Shown here piece by piece: positions 28,528 through 41,100 of a stretch of 64,000 nucleotides of DNA; position 1 is the stretch's first letter; every line of letters begins with the position of its first letter. Location of the stretch: positions 38,894,575 to 38,958,574 of the forward strand of contig NW_023998414.1 of NCBI RefSeq assembly GCF_014805625.2. The letters are read 5' to 3'. The position numbers and the translations under genes were made by a program. A model generated the notes under the pieces. The model saw nothing but the letters and a program-made list of their open reading frames with translations, had not been told where the DNA came from and ran no database searches. Source of the stretch: Glossina fuscipes. Lineage: Eukaryota > Arthropoda > Insecta > Diptera > Glossinidae.

Positions 28528-30530
28528 GCGTATCAAGAATTCCCGGAATTAAGTAAAAGAAGGCATGTTTTTTTTTTTTTTTTTAATTAGATTGTATTCG
28601 TCGGATAATATAGGTGATCGAATGCTTCTTGAACATCTTGGACATGTATCTTTTATAGAACGATTTGTCAAAATTCATCTATCGCTTGTAATATCACTTT
28701 TCAATTATTGAGAATAATTTTTGAGAAGAATTTTTGTTACTTTCTGGCATCACCACATCATATGTGGACGTCCTTCGCATTCGCATTCGGTTAAATTTAA
28801 TAAACCATCGGCAAGAGAGACCTTGTCATAACACTTTTCAAGACAACGTTGTTATTAAACGGTATTTTTCCAGTCGTAAAGCGATATTTAATTAAAACAT
28901 GATATTTGGATTTCTCACAGTTCTCAAGACAAAGCGAAACGGAAGAATGAAGAGGAGAATAAAACTGCTGATTGAAATGATATGAGACTTTGATGCTTTC
29001 TAGAGATAAATATTAGAGACGATATCGCTGTGCTAGTCCTGGAAATTATTGACTGATGTATTAAATACTTAGTATAGTATTGCAATGGTTTCTTAGGTTG
29101 CGCACGATCTGCACGTTTTGAAAGTTGAAAACCCACAATGAATTGTAATTTTGTACGAGCTTGTGATATATTATTCATTTATATAACTACGAATAAAAGG
29201 CATAAACGTATAACTCGAGTTATATCATATTTTTTGGTTGTCAATAAAGCAACTTTATAATATGCTCGGTCGTATCGTAGTTTTAATAATAAGCTTATTG
29301 TCGTAATCGAAATATGAAATGCTACGAAAGGTCTACTATTCGGCTCGCCCACGTGCACTTAAACATAGCACATTCTACGAATAGCATATGTGTTACACCT
29401 GAAAAGTACTACAGTTCACATAACATATGCGAAGAGTAAAATTAAAAATAGATCGACCTAAATGGGAGCGTCATCGCTAATATCCAAAATATACTTCCAG
29501 TAAAACTTTCTACCGGATTGGAGATAAGTTGCATACAGTATCCATAAATGGAGCGCAATGGAGTGCATTTTCCTCTTTTGATCTTTTAAGGCAATGTCAT
29601 GATTTAAATGTTAATCGCAAGAAAAAAGAAAACGAATTTCAATAAAATATTCGCAAACTCGCCAATTATTTACGGCCTGCGATGCCCATGGTGGTGTATT
29701 GCATTTAGTAGAACTGAAGGAATTTCCGATAGATCCATCCGCCCTTTAATATAATCATTAATTCAGAATTTTTTTCTGAATCTGAAATTGTCTATAGGTT
29801 TGATGTCTGTTCATTCATGTTTATGTGTTCAAGCTATAGCTCCCTATTTTTAAGGTATTTGATGCACTCACTTGTGTTTTTGTCCAACGATGAACTCCAA
29901 TTAAATTGCCTTGGACTGCATAACATCGCACTTTGAAAAAGTTTTTTATTATTGAGGAAAATTTAAAATTTTCAAAATTTCGCTACGAAAAAAGTACAGT
30001 AGCATTTTGATCGTAGAAATCGGATAAATCAATTTTTTCAACCTGCTTCTATATAATTTTTTCTACGCACGGTCACTTTCTTTACGGCAATAAGTCTAAA
30101 TTTCATACTTTTAGGGATAAAATTGATATGGGCAGTATGCGACAGTAAGTTGACAAAAAAAAACTAACTATACCAAATTTGAAATAAATAGGTCTTCTGC
30201 TCCTTAGACACTACGCCATATAAATATTTTGGTGGAAAGTATGCTTTAACACGATTTTTTACCCGAAAATAAATGAATAGTTTTAACAGGCGAAGCAGTA
30301 TACAGGGTACAGCAGGCCTTGGTGAACTATAAATTTTTCTCGTCGTTATAATTGTGACGGCATGGCATAAAAGTTACGCAGCGATTTTACAATATTCTCA
30401 CTTCAATAAAATTCAATAATAATAAGTGAAAGAAGACTCGAAGAAATTTACGAATTTCTTCCTTATATTACCAAAGGGCCAATTCATAAGATATTTTTTT
30501 GGGGACCAGTTTCTCACCGAATAAGCGGAT
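25730..30530. other. intergenic stretch, no gene recognised
   Basis: Nearly 5 kb of moderately complex unique sequence. Frames of 68-93 codons (for example 25750-26022 and 26513-26794 on the minus strand, 27342-27623 on the plus strand) show no known motif and no convincing splice partners. A (TA)n array lies at 28490-28527. Older transposon remnants may be present but could not be named by eye. Confidence 0.45.
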
Positions 30531-30535
30531 CTTAA

Positions 30536-30549
30536 GTATCCAAATTTTA
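30536..30549. repeat. target-site duplication, left copy
   Basis: The 14 bases GTATCCAAATTTTA here are repeated exactly at 30731-30744, bracketing the SINE between them. This is the footprint of LINE-type target-primed insertion. Confidence 0.88.
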
Positions 30550-30730
30550 TTATTATTATTATTATTATTATTAATTTCGCCAGAGAAATAAATTCTAAGA
30601 TTAAACTCTTAAAAGCACTAGCATCTAAGGCTATCGGCTTTTATTAAAAACTCTACCGCACTTGAGATTCGAACCCACGACCACTGAGTTGCTAGTCGAG
30701 ACTCTTGCCTACTCGGCCACCCAGGCGGAT
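30550..30730 (-). mobile_element. tRNA-derived SINE with (AAT)n tail
   Basis: On the minus strand the element starts with ATCCGCCTGGGTGGCCGAG and carries a perfect polymerase III A box TGGCCGAGTAGG (30708-30719). The B box GGTTCGAATCT (30665-30675) differs from consensus only at the last base. After the tRNA-like head comes a unique body (about 30573-30655) and a tail of (AAT)n repeats. The element is bracketed by 14-bp direct repeats (30536-30549 and 30731-30744). It would be transcribed by RNA polymerase III from its internal promoter and moved by a LINE-encoded reverse transcriptase. The head is closest to the group with a TGGCCGAGTGG-like start (Ser/Leu style), but the parent tRNA is not proven. 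The exact duplication suggests a fairly recent insertion. Confidence 0.87.
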
Positions 30731-30744
30731 GTATCCAAATTTTA
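30731..30744. repeat. target-site duplication, right copy
   Basis: Exact copy of the 14 bases at 30536-30549, immediately outside the 5' end of the minus-strand SINE. Confidence 0.88.
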
Positions 30745-32016
30745 ATTTAAATAAATTCTTTTAAATAACATTCGGGATAATTACAATAAGCGACGAATAA
30801 ATGTACAAGAATAATCGCTTCCGTTATTTATACAAGTCCATATATATAATTGGAATTTTGTAATAATCTAATTAGATAAATTTAATAAATTTGCGGCAGA
30901 TAAATGCGTAATATGCGGATTTATATTGCATAGCTAAAGTGAAGATGCAATAAACAAGGCAGATATGGCAACGTATGGCACTAAGGATTCCCCCAAAATA
31001 TCAATAAGTGTAGAAAGTAATTCGAAAGTAAAGTTTATTGAATTAAATTTAATAGGAAGTGATAAGAAGGTGAAATTCCTTTCTTTCAGATGGCGATCTG
31101 GCGGCGCTTTTGGATAAAATTTTTAGATTGTAAAAGTGCTTTAAATACAATAGATAGACAAGGAGACAATGAAAGCTTTGTAAGTGCCGCCATTCATAGT
31201 CGCGTCGAATGGCATGCAAGGCCTATAAGGTCATGTACTCATCAGCTAGCATTTGATAATTCCAATTTACTTCATATTTTTACTTTCATAAAATTGAGCT
31301 CTTACGCCTTTTGGCCGTGAATGCATACAGAATTAATATATATATTATAAAATGAAGTTATATTTGTGTTTAATGAAAGATTTAAATTTTAAACGGATCT
31401 TAAGATGATTAGCGCTTCAAATTAAAAGCTTTATCATTTAAAACGAAATTGAAAAACACATTACTAAGTTAGTCGAATGAACGTATCATCATTGTATTGG
31501 CAGCTTAGCATTTGCATCATTAGCATTAATAAAGCAGCCACAGCAGCAGCAGCATCACGACTTTAACGCGGTTGTTACCAGTACTACGTAGAATTTTTTT
31601 TTTTTTTTGTTTTTTTTTTTTTTTTGCGCTTTTTGCTTTCAGTTATTATTGGAATTGTTTTAAAGCACGATTTTATTAAACCGGTAGTTGCGCCGCTGTA
31701 TAGACGTATTTTGCGGCTTTTAAACGTTTCATCTTCATTTTATCGAGGAATGTATGTTGAATCGGTATCGCGTCATATTTATTGATGAATAATATTTATG
31801 CATTTTAATTACAATGCAAATCCAAGCGTAATGACACGCATTGCTCATAAACTTTAAGACTGTAATGTAATAATATTTACATTATTTAAAATTTATGTGC
31901 AAATAATAACAAAAATAAAATAAAAAATTTGCAAATTTGCAATTTTTAAAAAACTATTTATTAAAAATATATAAAAAAAAAAAATAAAATATAATAAAAA
32001 AACATAAAAAATATTA
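30745..32016. other. upstream region of the mucin-like gene
   Basis: Unique DNA with a short CAG-rich run near 31540-31556 and broken poly-T near 31589-31625. Just before the ATG at 32017 the sequence is extremely A/T-rich (about 31910-32015). A promoter or 5' UTR exon is expected here if the signal-peptide exon is correct, but no clear TATA box or initiator can be singled out from the A/T background. Confidence 0.4.
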
Positions 32017-32164
32017 ATGAAAATGCTTACAACATCGGGAGTACATTTTATTGGGTCAGATGGCTGCCATCAGAAGCATAAAATATCTTGGCTTGCTATG
32101 CTATTTATTACGGTTGCAATAATATGCAAACATGGCTCAGTTTCTGGCGTACCGGCAAAACTTG
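32017..32164 (+). CDS. exon 1 of mucin-like gene: signal peptide
   Basis: Forty-nine codons plus one base, starting ATG AAA ATG (a start at the second ATG, 32023, is equally possible) and ending ...GVPAKL G before a GTATTTAT donor. The peptide has an unusually long polar start of about 23 residues, then a hydrophobic core and a small-residue VSG/VPA region suited to signal cleavage. The leftover G joins AT of the 41916 exon to make Asp, giving VPAKLDPKIMELPEY without a frame break. The donor lacks the usual GTAAG/GTGAG form, which lowers confidence. Confidence 0.65.
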
Positions 32165-35100
32165 GTATTTATATACAAAAACACATAAATATTTTTCCCC
32201 CTCTGTGTTTTTCTCCTATTTCTTCTTAATCGAATTCTATACAATTATAAAATTCATATATGAAGTTGCAGTTGTTTATTCAATGCATTTTGAAATCTCA
32301 TATACAATAAAAAGTCGTGCTCTTCTGGCTTATCTGTAATTTAAAGCGGCTCGATGGTTATGTCATTTGCAGATTGGTACACGTATAAAAATTTACTTTA
32401 AAATATTTATAATACCAAAAAGAAAAAAAAAAAAAAATATTGAATTGTTGAGTTGTTTTTATACTCCTTCTAGAACGAATTTTGGATACCCACCATTTTC
32501 GTAAAAAATGTTTCTGTTAACTCAGTTTCAGTACGCGTTGTGCGACTGAGACACACTAAAGTGACTTGTTTAGTGGAGTCAACTTGAAAACTTCACAATT
32601 GCATAAAAAAAGTTATCCCAAAAAGGAAGAATAGAAGAGAAAAAAATATATAACAATTTTGTGGTTAAATTTCCTCCTTCCTTCCTTCCACATGTTAACA
32701 ACGACATTTTTCAACAGACTTTCTGAAAGAGTTTTAAAAAAAAAAAAATTCAATTACATTAACATATCGCATATTGTGCGGTGTAAAACGAATATTATTT
32801 ATGCGGCTACACGCAAGAAAGTTGGGGAGGACTTGAGCCCATTTCCTTCTCACGAACTAGGACGAACATAGGCACATTTTGGAACATGGCATTGGTAACG
32901 AGAAGACATCACATGCAACGTAACTATTGAAATCAATGTTGCGGGAGGAGCATGTCGAACGAAACAGCCTACAGAAGCTGAATATGATTCCAAGAAGCTT
33001 GTTAATACATCTACATTTACTTGAAAAAATGCGGACATTATTGAGGGGATGCGTATCCAAATTTCGCATAAAGAAGCTAGGTGCGATAAACATCATTTTC
33101 GTTTACCGAATTTGTAAAGTTTTCCTCACCGGTATGGGATTCTGTTACTCTTCCCCCCTTCATTATAAGAATGCAGATGTAAAACTTGGAATCGTCAAGT
33201 ATAAAGCCTCGATTGTTAGTCAAACCTGAAAAAACCTTCGAAAATGCACGTAACCAGGTTATAAACATATCTTCAAATAAAAAAAAAGGGCTATGCGTTT
33301 ACTATATATTCTGCGTCGTGTCGGAATTAGTCTACAATCTAACTTAAAATAATTACTAACTAAAGTCATCTAAATACGTAGAACGGGAAAGGTCGAAATC
33401 GGCCCTCTAGTGTATTGATTGAAACGGTGTTTGAGACAGCGAGTAATTAATAGCCGTAGAAGCCATCAACCGTCTATGTATATATATGGACCCTTATCCT
33501 ATTCAATCAGTACCTAAGATCGATTCATTTTCATTCATTGCATTTATATGTGATCGGCAGCAGGTAGCAGGCAGCAGGCAGACAATAAAAAAAAAAAAAA
33601 ACTAGATTCAAAGCATTATTATGCTCCCTACGGTTTTCAACTACTTCATGTTATTACTTCATGTTACCTACGTAACGTATATATTTAGTTTACTTTCATT
33701 CTCTGCTATTGAATATGAAAACATCCTCAATCTTACGTAAGATATGAGTAAAATCCAAATCAGGTAGTCAGATAATTCATATAGGCATTCGTACGTATTA
33801 CATACATACTTATAAATAGCGCTCGTATTAAAAGTTTTCATTTTTCTTCTCTTTATATTTATATATGTATATATATTTTTTTAATTTAATGATAATCGTC
33901 GCCGCGTCATGATTTTTTATTTTATTTTTATTTCTTCCTTTTTTCTTTATTTTAATAATTGGAAATTTTAAATTATGCATAAAGTTGTTTTTTTAATAGT
34001 TTTAGTATATAGTTTAGTTGTTTCTGTCTTTATAATTATCATTTATTATTGTCCGTCTTGTCCGTTGATTTGTTTATGAGCGTTTCGCTTTACATGTATT
34101 TGAAATCTGTAGGCTGAGCCACGTGCACATATATACAAAACACGATATACATATTTATTTATTATATTCATTTAATTAATAAATAAAAAAATTATTATTA
34201 TTATTATTATTATTATTTAGTCTTTTTTTGCGTTAAAAATTAAATTTATTTAAAGATTAGATCCTCTTGCAATATGATCTCATTCGATCGACTTTAGTTT
34301 GTAAAGTTCCCACGATCCAAAATAGGTATGTAATCTAACTAACCAAATCACTTAAAATTTACAAAAGTTTATATATATATTTATATTATAGATTAACAGA
34401 TAGCGTTAGCAAGAATAGAGGGTAGAAACGCGTTTTTATTACTTACTTAGGCATATTTAATGTAACATCAGTTAATCACCTATGCTACGATCAAAGTTAA
34501 AGATAGACGAAAATTTTTGATTTCGATATATTATTAACTTGAAATAAATTTTTAGCAAAAACAAGTAAGAAAATTATATTCGGTCGTAACCGAATCTTGT
34601 ATACCCATCATCGTTATTCTAAAAATGACAAAAAAAAAAAAAATAAATAAAAGAAGCTCTGTAATATGGATTAGGCGCGGATGATTTTTTCTATTCTCAA
34701 AATAGCAATTTCTTGTCGCATAGACGTGTGGGCGTTGTAACCGTGTCCTTGGAGAAGTTTAGGTCTTTTCCAAACTCTTTTGCAAATTTTTTGGGCGATA
34801 TTTTCATCTTCGTTACGTAGGGAGAATCTTTAGCACAGATACTGCACTGTTTGGCAGGCGGACAGATGAACAGATGAACAGATGAATGAACGAACATGCT
34901 TAGGTGCATTCCGAATTTGAAATTGGCACAAGAATTCATATACGTCATATTAAAATTCGATACGCCATTATATTGAATAGGCGTGATCAATTTTTCCCAT
35001 ATACGTACAGGTGCTGTAGCATTGCCCATAAAATATGTATTCAAATTTTTTTGCATTTATCTGCTACGGTTTATGAGTAATGAGCAAAAGATCAATTTTT

Positions 35101-38100
35101 TATTTCTTTTGAAAACCAGAGGTGTTCCAACTTTATGTGGCACTGTAGTTGTGTTCTTCGATCGCTTTGGCTTGATTGCGTGCAAGAACTTGCCAAATTT
35201 AAAGTCGATGGCTTCATTTTTGCGGCCAAGAGAATGTTTACAGTAGACATTATATAGACGGATAGACATACAGACGGACATGCTTAAATCATATATATAT
35301 TTATTCTACTTTGCGGGATTTGTGGTGCTTCCGTCGGGGCGTTGCAGACGTTTTGATAAAATGAATCATCCTTCGATGATGGGCACAAAAATGACAAAGG
35401 CTGGATTGAAGACAAATTCACCACTTGGCTGGAAGGGAAGTGATAGGCATGGAGGTTTTTCTTGGCCACGATCAAGAGTCGATCAATATATGTTAAACAA
35501 CCGCGCAAACTTATGACTGTTAGCCAATTCATTGCTGGTACATCTGTACATTTATATACATACAACTAAGTTTTTGCACTGAGTGAATCTTGAATTCCGG
35601 TTTGACTTGATAGGTTTTAACTTAACACGCTTTCAATAGTGAATTACATTTCATTACGGAAAGGGTACAATTCCACTTATAAAGTTAACCACACCGTAAT
35701 GTGTGGCTTGGATATCTATCAATCGGGGCAGATGCATTCACAAGGCCAAAGTGTTTTCTTAGCTTAATATTTGAAAAGGTGCTAATCGGTTGTTCTAGGC
35801 TGGCGTTGCCTTGGACTTAAATTAAAATTAATTTGAGAGATATTATCTTTACGCGTCTCCGTCCGAAACAATAGTTGGTCGCCCAGAAAAATGCTGAAGA
35901 CTATTGCGCCGATGACCGCTCATTCCATAAAAACGCAATTGAAATGTTGAGTAGCGTTCGTCTGTCTTCTTAAAATTCTTGTTTGATCCCAGTAGTTATT
36001 ACCCGAATTAACAAATAATTGTTTTCACTGAGTTTAACTGAGAAATTATTGTATTATATACAGTGTTCTTCGGACCATCGATAGATGCACTTCAACTTTA
36101 TAAGATGATTTTTGAAAAATATATTTTAATCTTACTTTCGGATTAAGATTTTCAGTTCAATGTTCAGTTCGCCTTCATTCTCGGTACTCTGACTCGCCTC
36201 GTGAGTAACCGATACGGTATGTTGCCTTAATAAACCCTATACATGTTTGTTAAAAGAAGATTCGCCGCTTACTTTCATTTCTCATAGCCATAGGGCATAG
36301 TTGTATTTATTGTAGTACATGGACGATAATAGTGTACATACAGTTGTCATAACTTTTCCTTCTTTGCTTTAAATTCATTTATTTATTGATTTGTTTATTC
36401 TCTACACACTTTGCCTACTCGGCTATCCATGCGAAGCTTTAAACTTATATCTTGTAATTATTGTTCGTATTTTTCAAATATTTTTAAACTTATTTCAAGT
36501 TTTTCAAACTATCGTCGAGAGATGACTGGATTGAGTCCATTCTCAAATATCAGCTACGGATGCGAATTACATGACATTACATATATTTTCATAACTTTAA
36601 TGCAGGGTGCACCTGCTGTTGACTTAATGTGTATAAATTGAATTTTTGATACTCGGGCTTGTCAAAGATACTTACATGTCTTCTTACAAAGACAATTGAC
36701 ATACAAAATTTAATTCTGATTAAATATGTACATACATATATATATTTACTTTACAAAATGTTTATGTTCTTGGTCGTCATAAGCTTCTGATTCAATTCAA
36801 CCCTGTCTGTCCGTCCATCCGACTGTGACGGTCGAAGATTTTGGGATAGATATCGGAAAGCTGGGATATACAAGCTCAGTTGATGACCAGAGCTTGATTG
36901 AAAAAATTGCCGGCATGCATTCTCCTTGACTCTCACAATAGATAACAAAATCTAAATTACAAGCTAAAGCCAATAAGACATTGACAAAGATTATGTAAAA
37001 GTGGCGTCGACAAGCACACTAATAACTGCTATAATGCATTCCTTGCAAGTGGTGGCCATCGCGCCAAAGCGAATATTATTTCCTTAGCTCTTTTTAGTCC
37101 TAATGTCGTCTATCGTTGCTAAAGCTCAAACATATGGGCTGAAGGTCTTCCAAGTTATATGTATTTGTGATGAGAGTTTCCGAATTGATTTAGTTCTTTC
37201 CGTGCCTTATAGACTTGTGGAGGTCACTGCACACTCACAAAACATGAGCTGAACAGTTAAGGCTTAAGGTGTCCATTCTTAGTCAATAATCACAGGCGAC
37301 ATGAGAACATGTTTAGACTGAGATACCGCATGCATTTGTAAGCATTCGTTAACCACTTGATTACAAGCATAATTAGATTATAAATAAAGTTTACATAAAT
37401 GGATGAATACTTGAGATTTCTTACGGCTCAAGTTAATTTGGGAAAGCAAGTGCTTCTGTTGCAAGTTAAACGTCATTAATTATCATTTCAAGCATTTAAA
37501 GCTTGTCAAAAATAATAATGACTTAACTGCCCCAACGAATACATATACGAAATGATTATCCATACACGTCAATCTTCTATCGAGGGGCGCAAAAATTTCG
37601 TCATTGAAAGATGAAAGAATTACTTTGCAATTATTTGTCCTTGCTTTGTTAAAAATCAAGTTTTTATTTTTGTTTTTGTTATTGTTATTGTTGATGTTTA
37701 TGCTTCTCAAAAATGAATTACGCTGATTAGATATTTTTAGTAATTAACAGAACTTCTATATATTTATATATATTTATCTAAATAGTCGAAGAATATAAAA
37801 CTTGTTGAAACTATCTGGGTTTTGTTTTTCATCTTCTTGAAGTCAAGGTGTATTTCATTAAAAAAAGAAGAAAAAAAAAAAAAAAAGCATAAGAAGAAGA
37901 TGAAAAAGAAAACCAATAAAATTATTGAACATTTTTGACATGAATGAATGGAACTGGTAATACCGCCAAAGATATTCATCGCTTAAAAATGTTAAAAAAC
38001 AAACACTATCTGTACAAGTTTATCTAAAAAGTATTAAGCCATTCAAATTCATTGATTCGTTCATTCATTCATACAATTAATTTATTTGCAAATTAAATGA

Positions 38101-41100
38101 AATTAATATACACATTTCAATATCGAATGGGCTTAATATTTTTCATTTTATTTAATATACAAAATTTTTCTAATACTATATATGTATAAAGATTCTTGAC
38201 TTCGTTTAACAGTTCATTCACAATTTAAGTAAGCAAGAAAAGTTCACTAACATCCGAAACGTGCGCATTATTAATTACTCACGTATTCATAGCACACACA
38301 TTTAAACAGTCATTACACCTAACAAGATGACAGACATCATAACCATTTATTTGCATTAATTATTTTTATTATTTTCGTTATGAATGTGTAGATTTTTTTG
38401 AGTGTAAAAATATGAAAAAAAAAAAAAAAAAAATGTAAATGTTCATACACATATTATATATAAACATTTTTTTTTAACCAAATATATATATATATATATA
38501 CATATCTTTTGACATTTAATTCTGGTTCTACGTATTATTAATGATTGTTTCAATGACTCTGATTTAACCAATCGAAAAAAAAAAAATTATGAACATTAAC
38601 TACATGCCAATGTGATTATAAGTCAATCACAATTTGTTTGTCGCTTGCAACTTTGTCATCCCTTGTTCTTCCCACCTGTTCACCTGTCTTTGGCTACCTC
38701 GTGCATTTTTTTTTAGATTAAAGCCAAGAGTAGAAATAACAAAAAACTTATGCATTAATCTTCGCATCTTCGATACCAATTCACTTCAGTAATGTATGCA
38801 AAGCATGTTGTCTTCATTTTTGTTGTGTCAATTACCCCATCGATATCACTTTTGTACTAAGCATTAATTATTTCAATCGATATTTTTACACTGATTTTAT
38901 CATTGAATATACGCTACGTGCTTTGCGAATTGGTGACCAAAATAATATTTGAAGTTATTGCAGGCCTCTTCATTGAAACTTGGGTCTTTGGCCCAAAAAA
39001 ATTGAAATAAAATGGCATATGTGCCAGAGTACAATTTTGAAATTCAATACACATTTTATAAGAGGATGAATAGATACAGCCACGTGCACACTAATCGCGG
39101 ATGCATAAATACGTGTCCGTTTCTTTCATACGTATTTATGGCATTTATATTTAACTCAATTTCCTTATTTGTCTTCGTCGCTTCTTAACGGACACAGTAT
39201 TGAAAACTTAACATGCTATATAGACACAAATATGATAACATTAACATTGATACAATATATACATACGACAGTTTTGTCGCGGTTCACATACAAGTGTATT
39301 GAAATGCACAAGCTAGTCCTATAACATAGGATGCTTAAAATGTAACGCAGGAGCAATCCATTTAGCACCTTACCTAAAGTAGCTTAGTGTTTCCGAAAAT
39401 GCACCTATGTCATATGTATTGTAGTAATATAGGTGAGTACATGGTAGTAAAATAGAAGTGACCCGTGGCCGGTGTCCAAAATTTACTATGCTACAAGGCT
39501 AATACATAACACGTGTTATACAATGCGAATGGTTTGAAAGGAGGTTTTTGCTTTTGTTCCGTTCGCAATACTCCAAAATAAGCATTAGGGATTTGCGCGT
39601 ATTTTTTATGCTCATCACTGTTGTCCTGAAAAAGGCTTCAAAAACCGGAAAAGAACTATGCTTTCAATTGGATGGGCGCGGTTGATTTTTTCTATTTTCA
39701 GAATACATTATTATATCGCATATGTGTCTTACTCCATGGGTAACAAGATGTTCTACTGAAAGTTTCTGCTGCGTAGATGTGTGGACGCTGCAGGCATGCC
39801 CTTTGACTAGCATGCCTGGTTTACGTCATTTTGATTTCCTTTTGCAAATTTGTATACGATATCTTCATTCATGCGAACGGAAGAATGTTTACAACCAATA
39901 CTACATAGTTGGATACATGGACAGATGGACGAACTAACCGACGGATATGCTTAGTTGAAATCCAAATTTGAAACTGGTGAAAAATTTTTTAGACTTTATG
40001 TGGCTTTCGATGCAAAAAACCAATTAATTATTTCTTTTGAGAAACAGAGGTGTTTTCAGTTTATGTGGTGCTCTGGGCGTGTCCCTCAACCGATTTGGCC
40101 CATTACAATACTTTTGCCGAATTTGAAGTTTATTTTTGCGAACAGACAGACAAACGGGCAGATAGACATGCTTTAATTGACGTAGAATTTGATGCTGATC
40201 AAGAATATATATACTTGGAAGTTACCTTCTGGGCGTTGCAAACGTTTTGACATTTAGAAACGAATATACCCATCATATATTCATGGGCGATACTGTGGAA
40301 TATGTGCAAAAATGGAAAAAATTTGTCGCCCCATAAAGTATATAAATTCGTGGTCAGTTTCAATTTTACCTAAACACATCCACCCATTCATCTATATGTC
40401 TATCTGCCTGTCTGCGCAACTGTGTAGCATTCGCGGTAAACATTCTTCCTTTAGCGAAAATAAAGATTTCGCTTAAAAATTAGCACAGAAGCAAGCTTCA
40501 AAAGTCCCATAAAGAATATAAAGTGTTGGCTGGTTTCAAATTCGGAATGCATTTAAGCATGTCCGTCCGTGTGTCTGTGGGAAACATTTAGAGAAAGGTG
40601 TTTGTTGACTTTGTACTCGCAACGATTGTGAGGGACTTTTCTTTGGAGAATTATTCATTGAAAGGAAATAATATAGCTTTGGGGTTCAACATAGCTTTTT
40701 CATAAGAGCCTTTAATGATTTCCCACTACGAATGAAAACTCTGTTATCCAAATTTTTTTTAACATTCTTGGAAAGTTTGTAATGTACATAAGCTGAACCG
40801 TGAAGAACACATGAAGCTTTGATTTCTCTTAGTTGATTTACAATTACTATGACAGTTCGTCATTGTTTTATAACTAATTTAAGAAAATATGAAAGGGAAT
40901 TAAGTAGACAAAGTCAAAAGCTTTTTTTGATATCAACAAGAAGAAATTCACCGTAGATGGTAATTGGAAATAAGTTTACTATGGCATGTAATTGGAAATA
41001 AGTTTACTATGGGCATAGTACCCATTAGTTCAAACCGATTTAGAAAAACAAAGGGAAAAATTAAGCCAATACCCGAAATACTGCAAGAATAGTCGAGTAG

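Noticed and set aside
34697..35565. Several frames of 74-119 codons on both strands
   Set aside because: All fall within the dispersed repeat; the family shows no conserved reading frame between copies.
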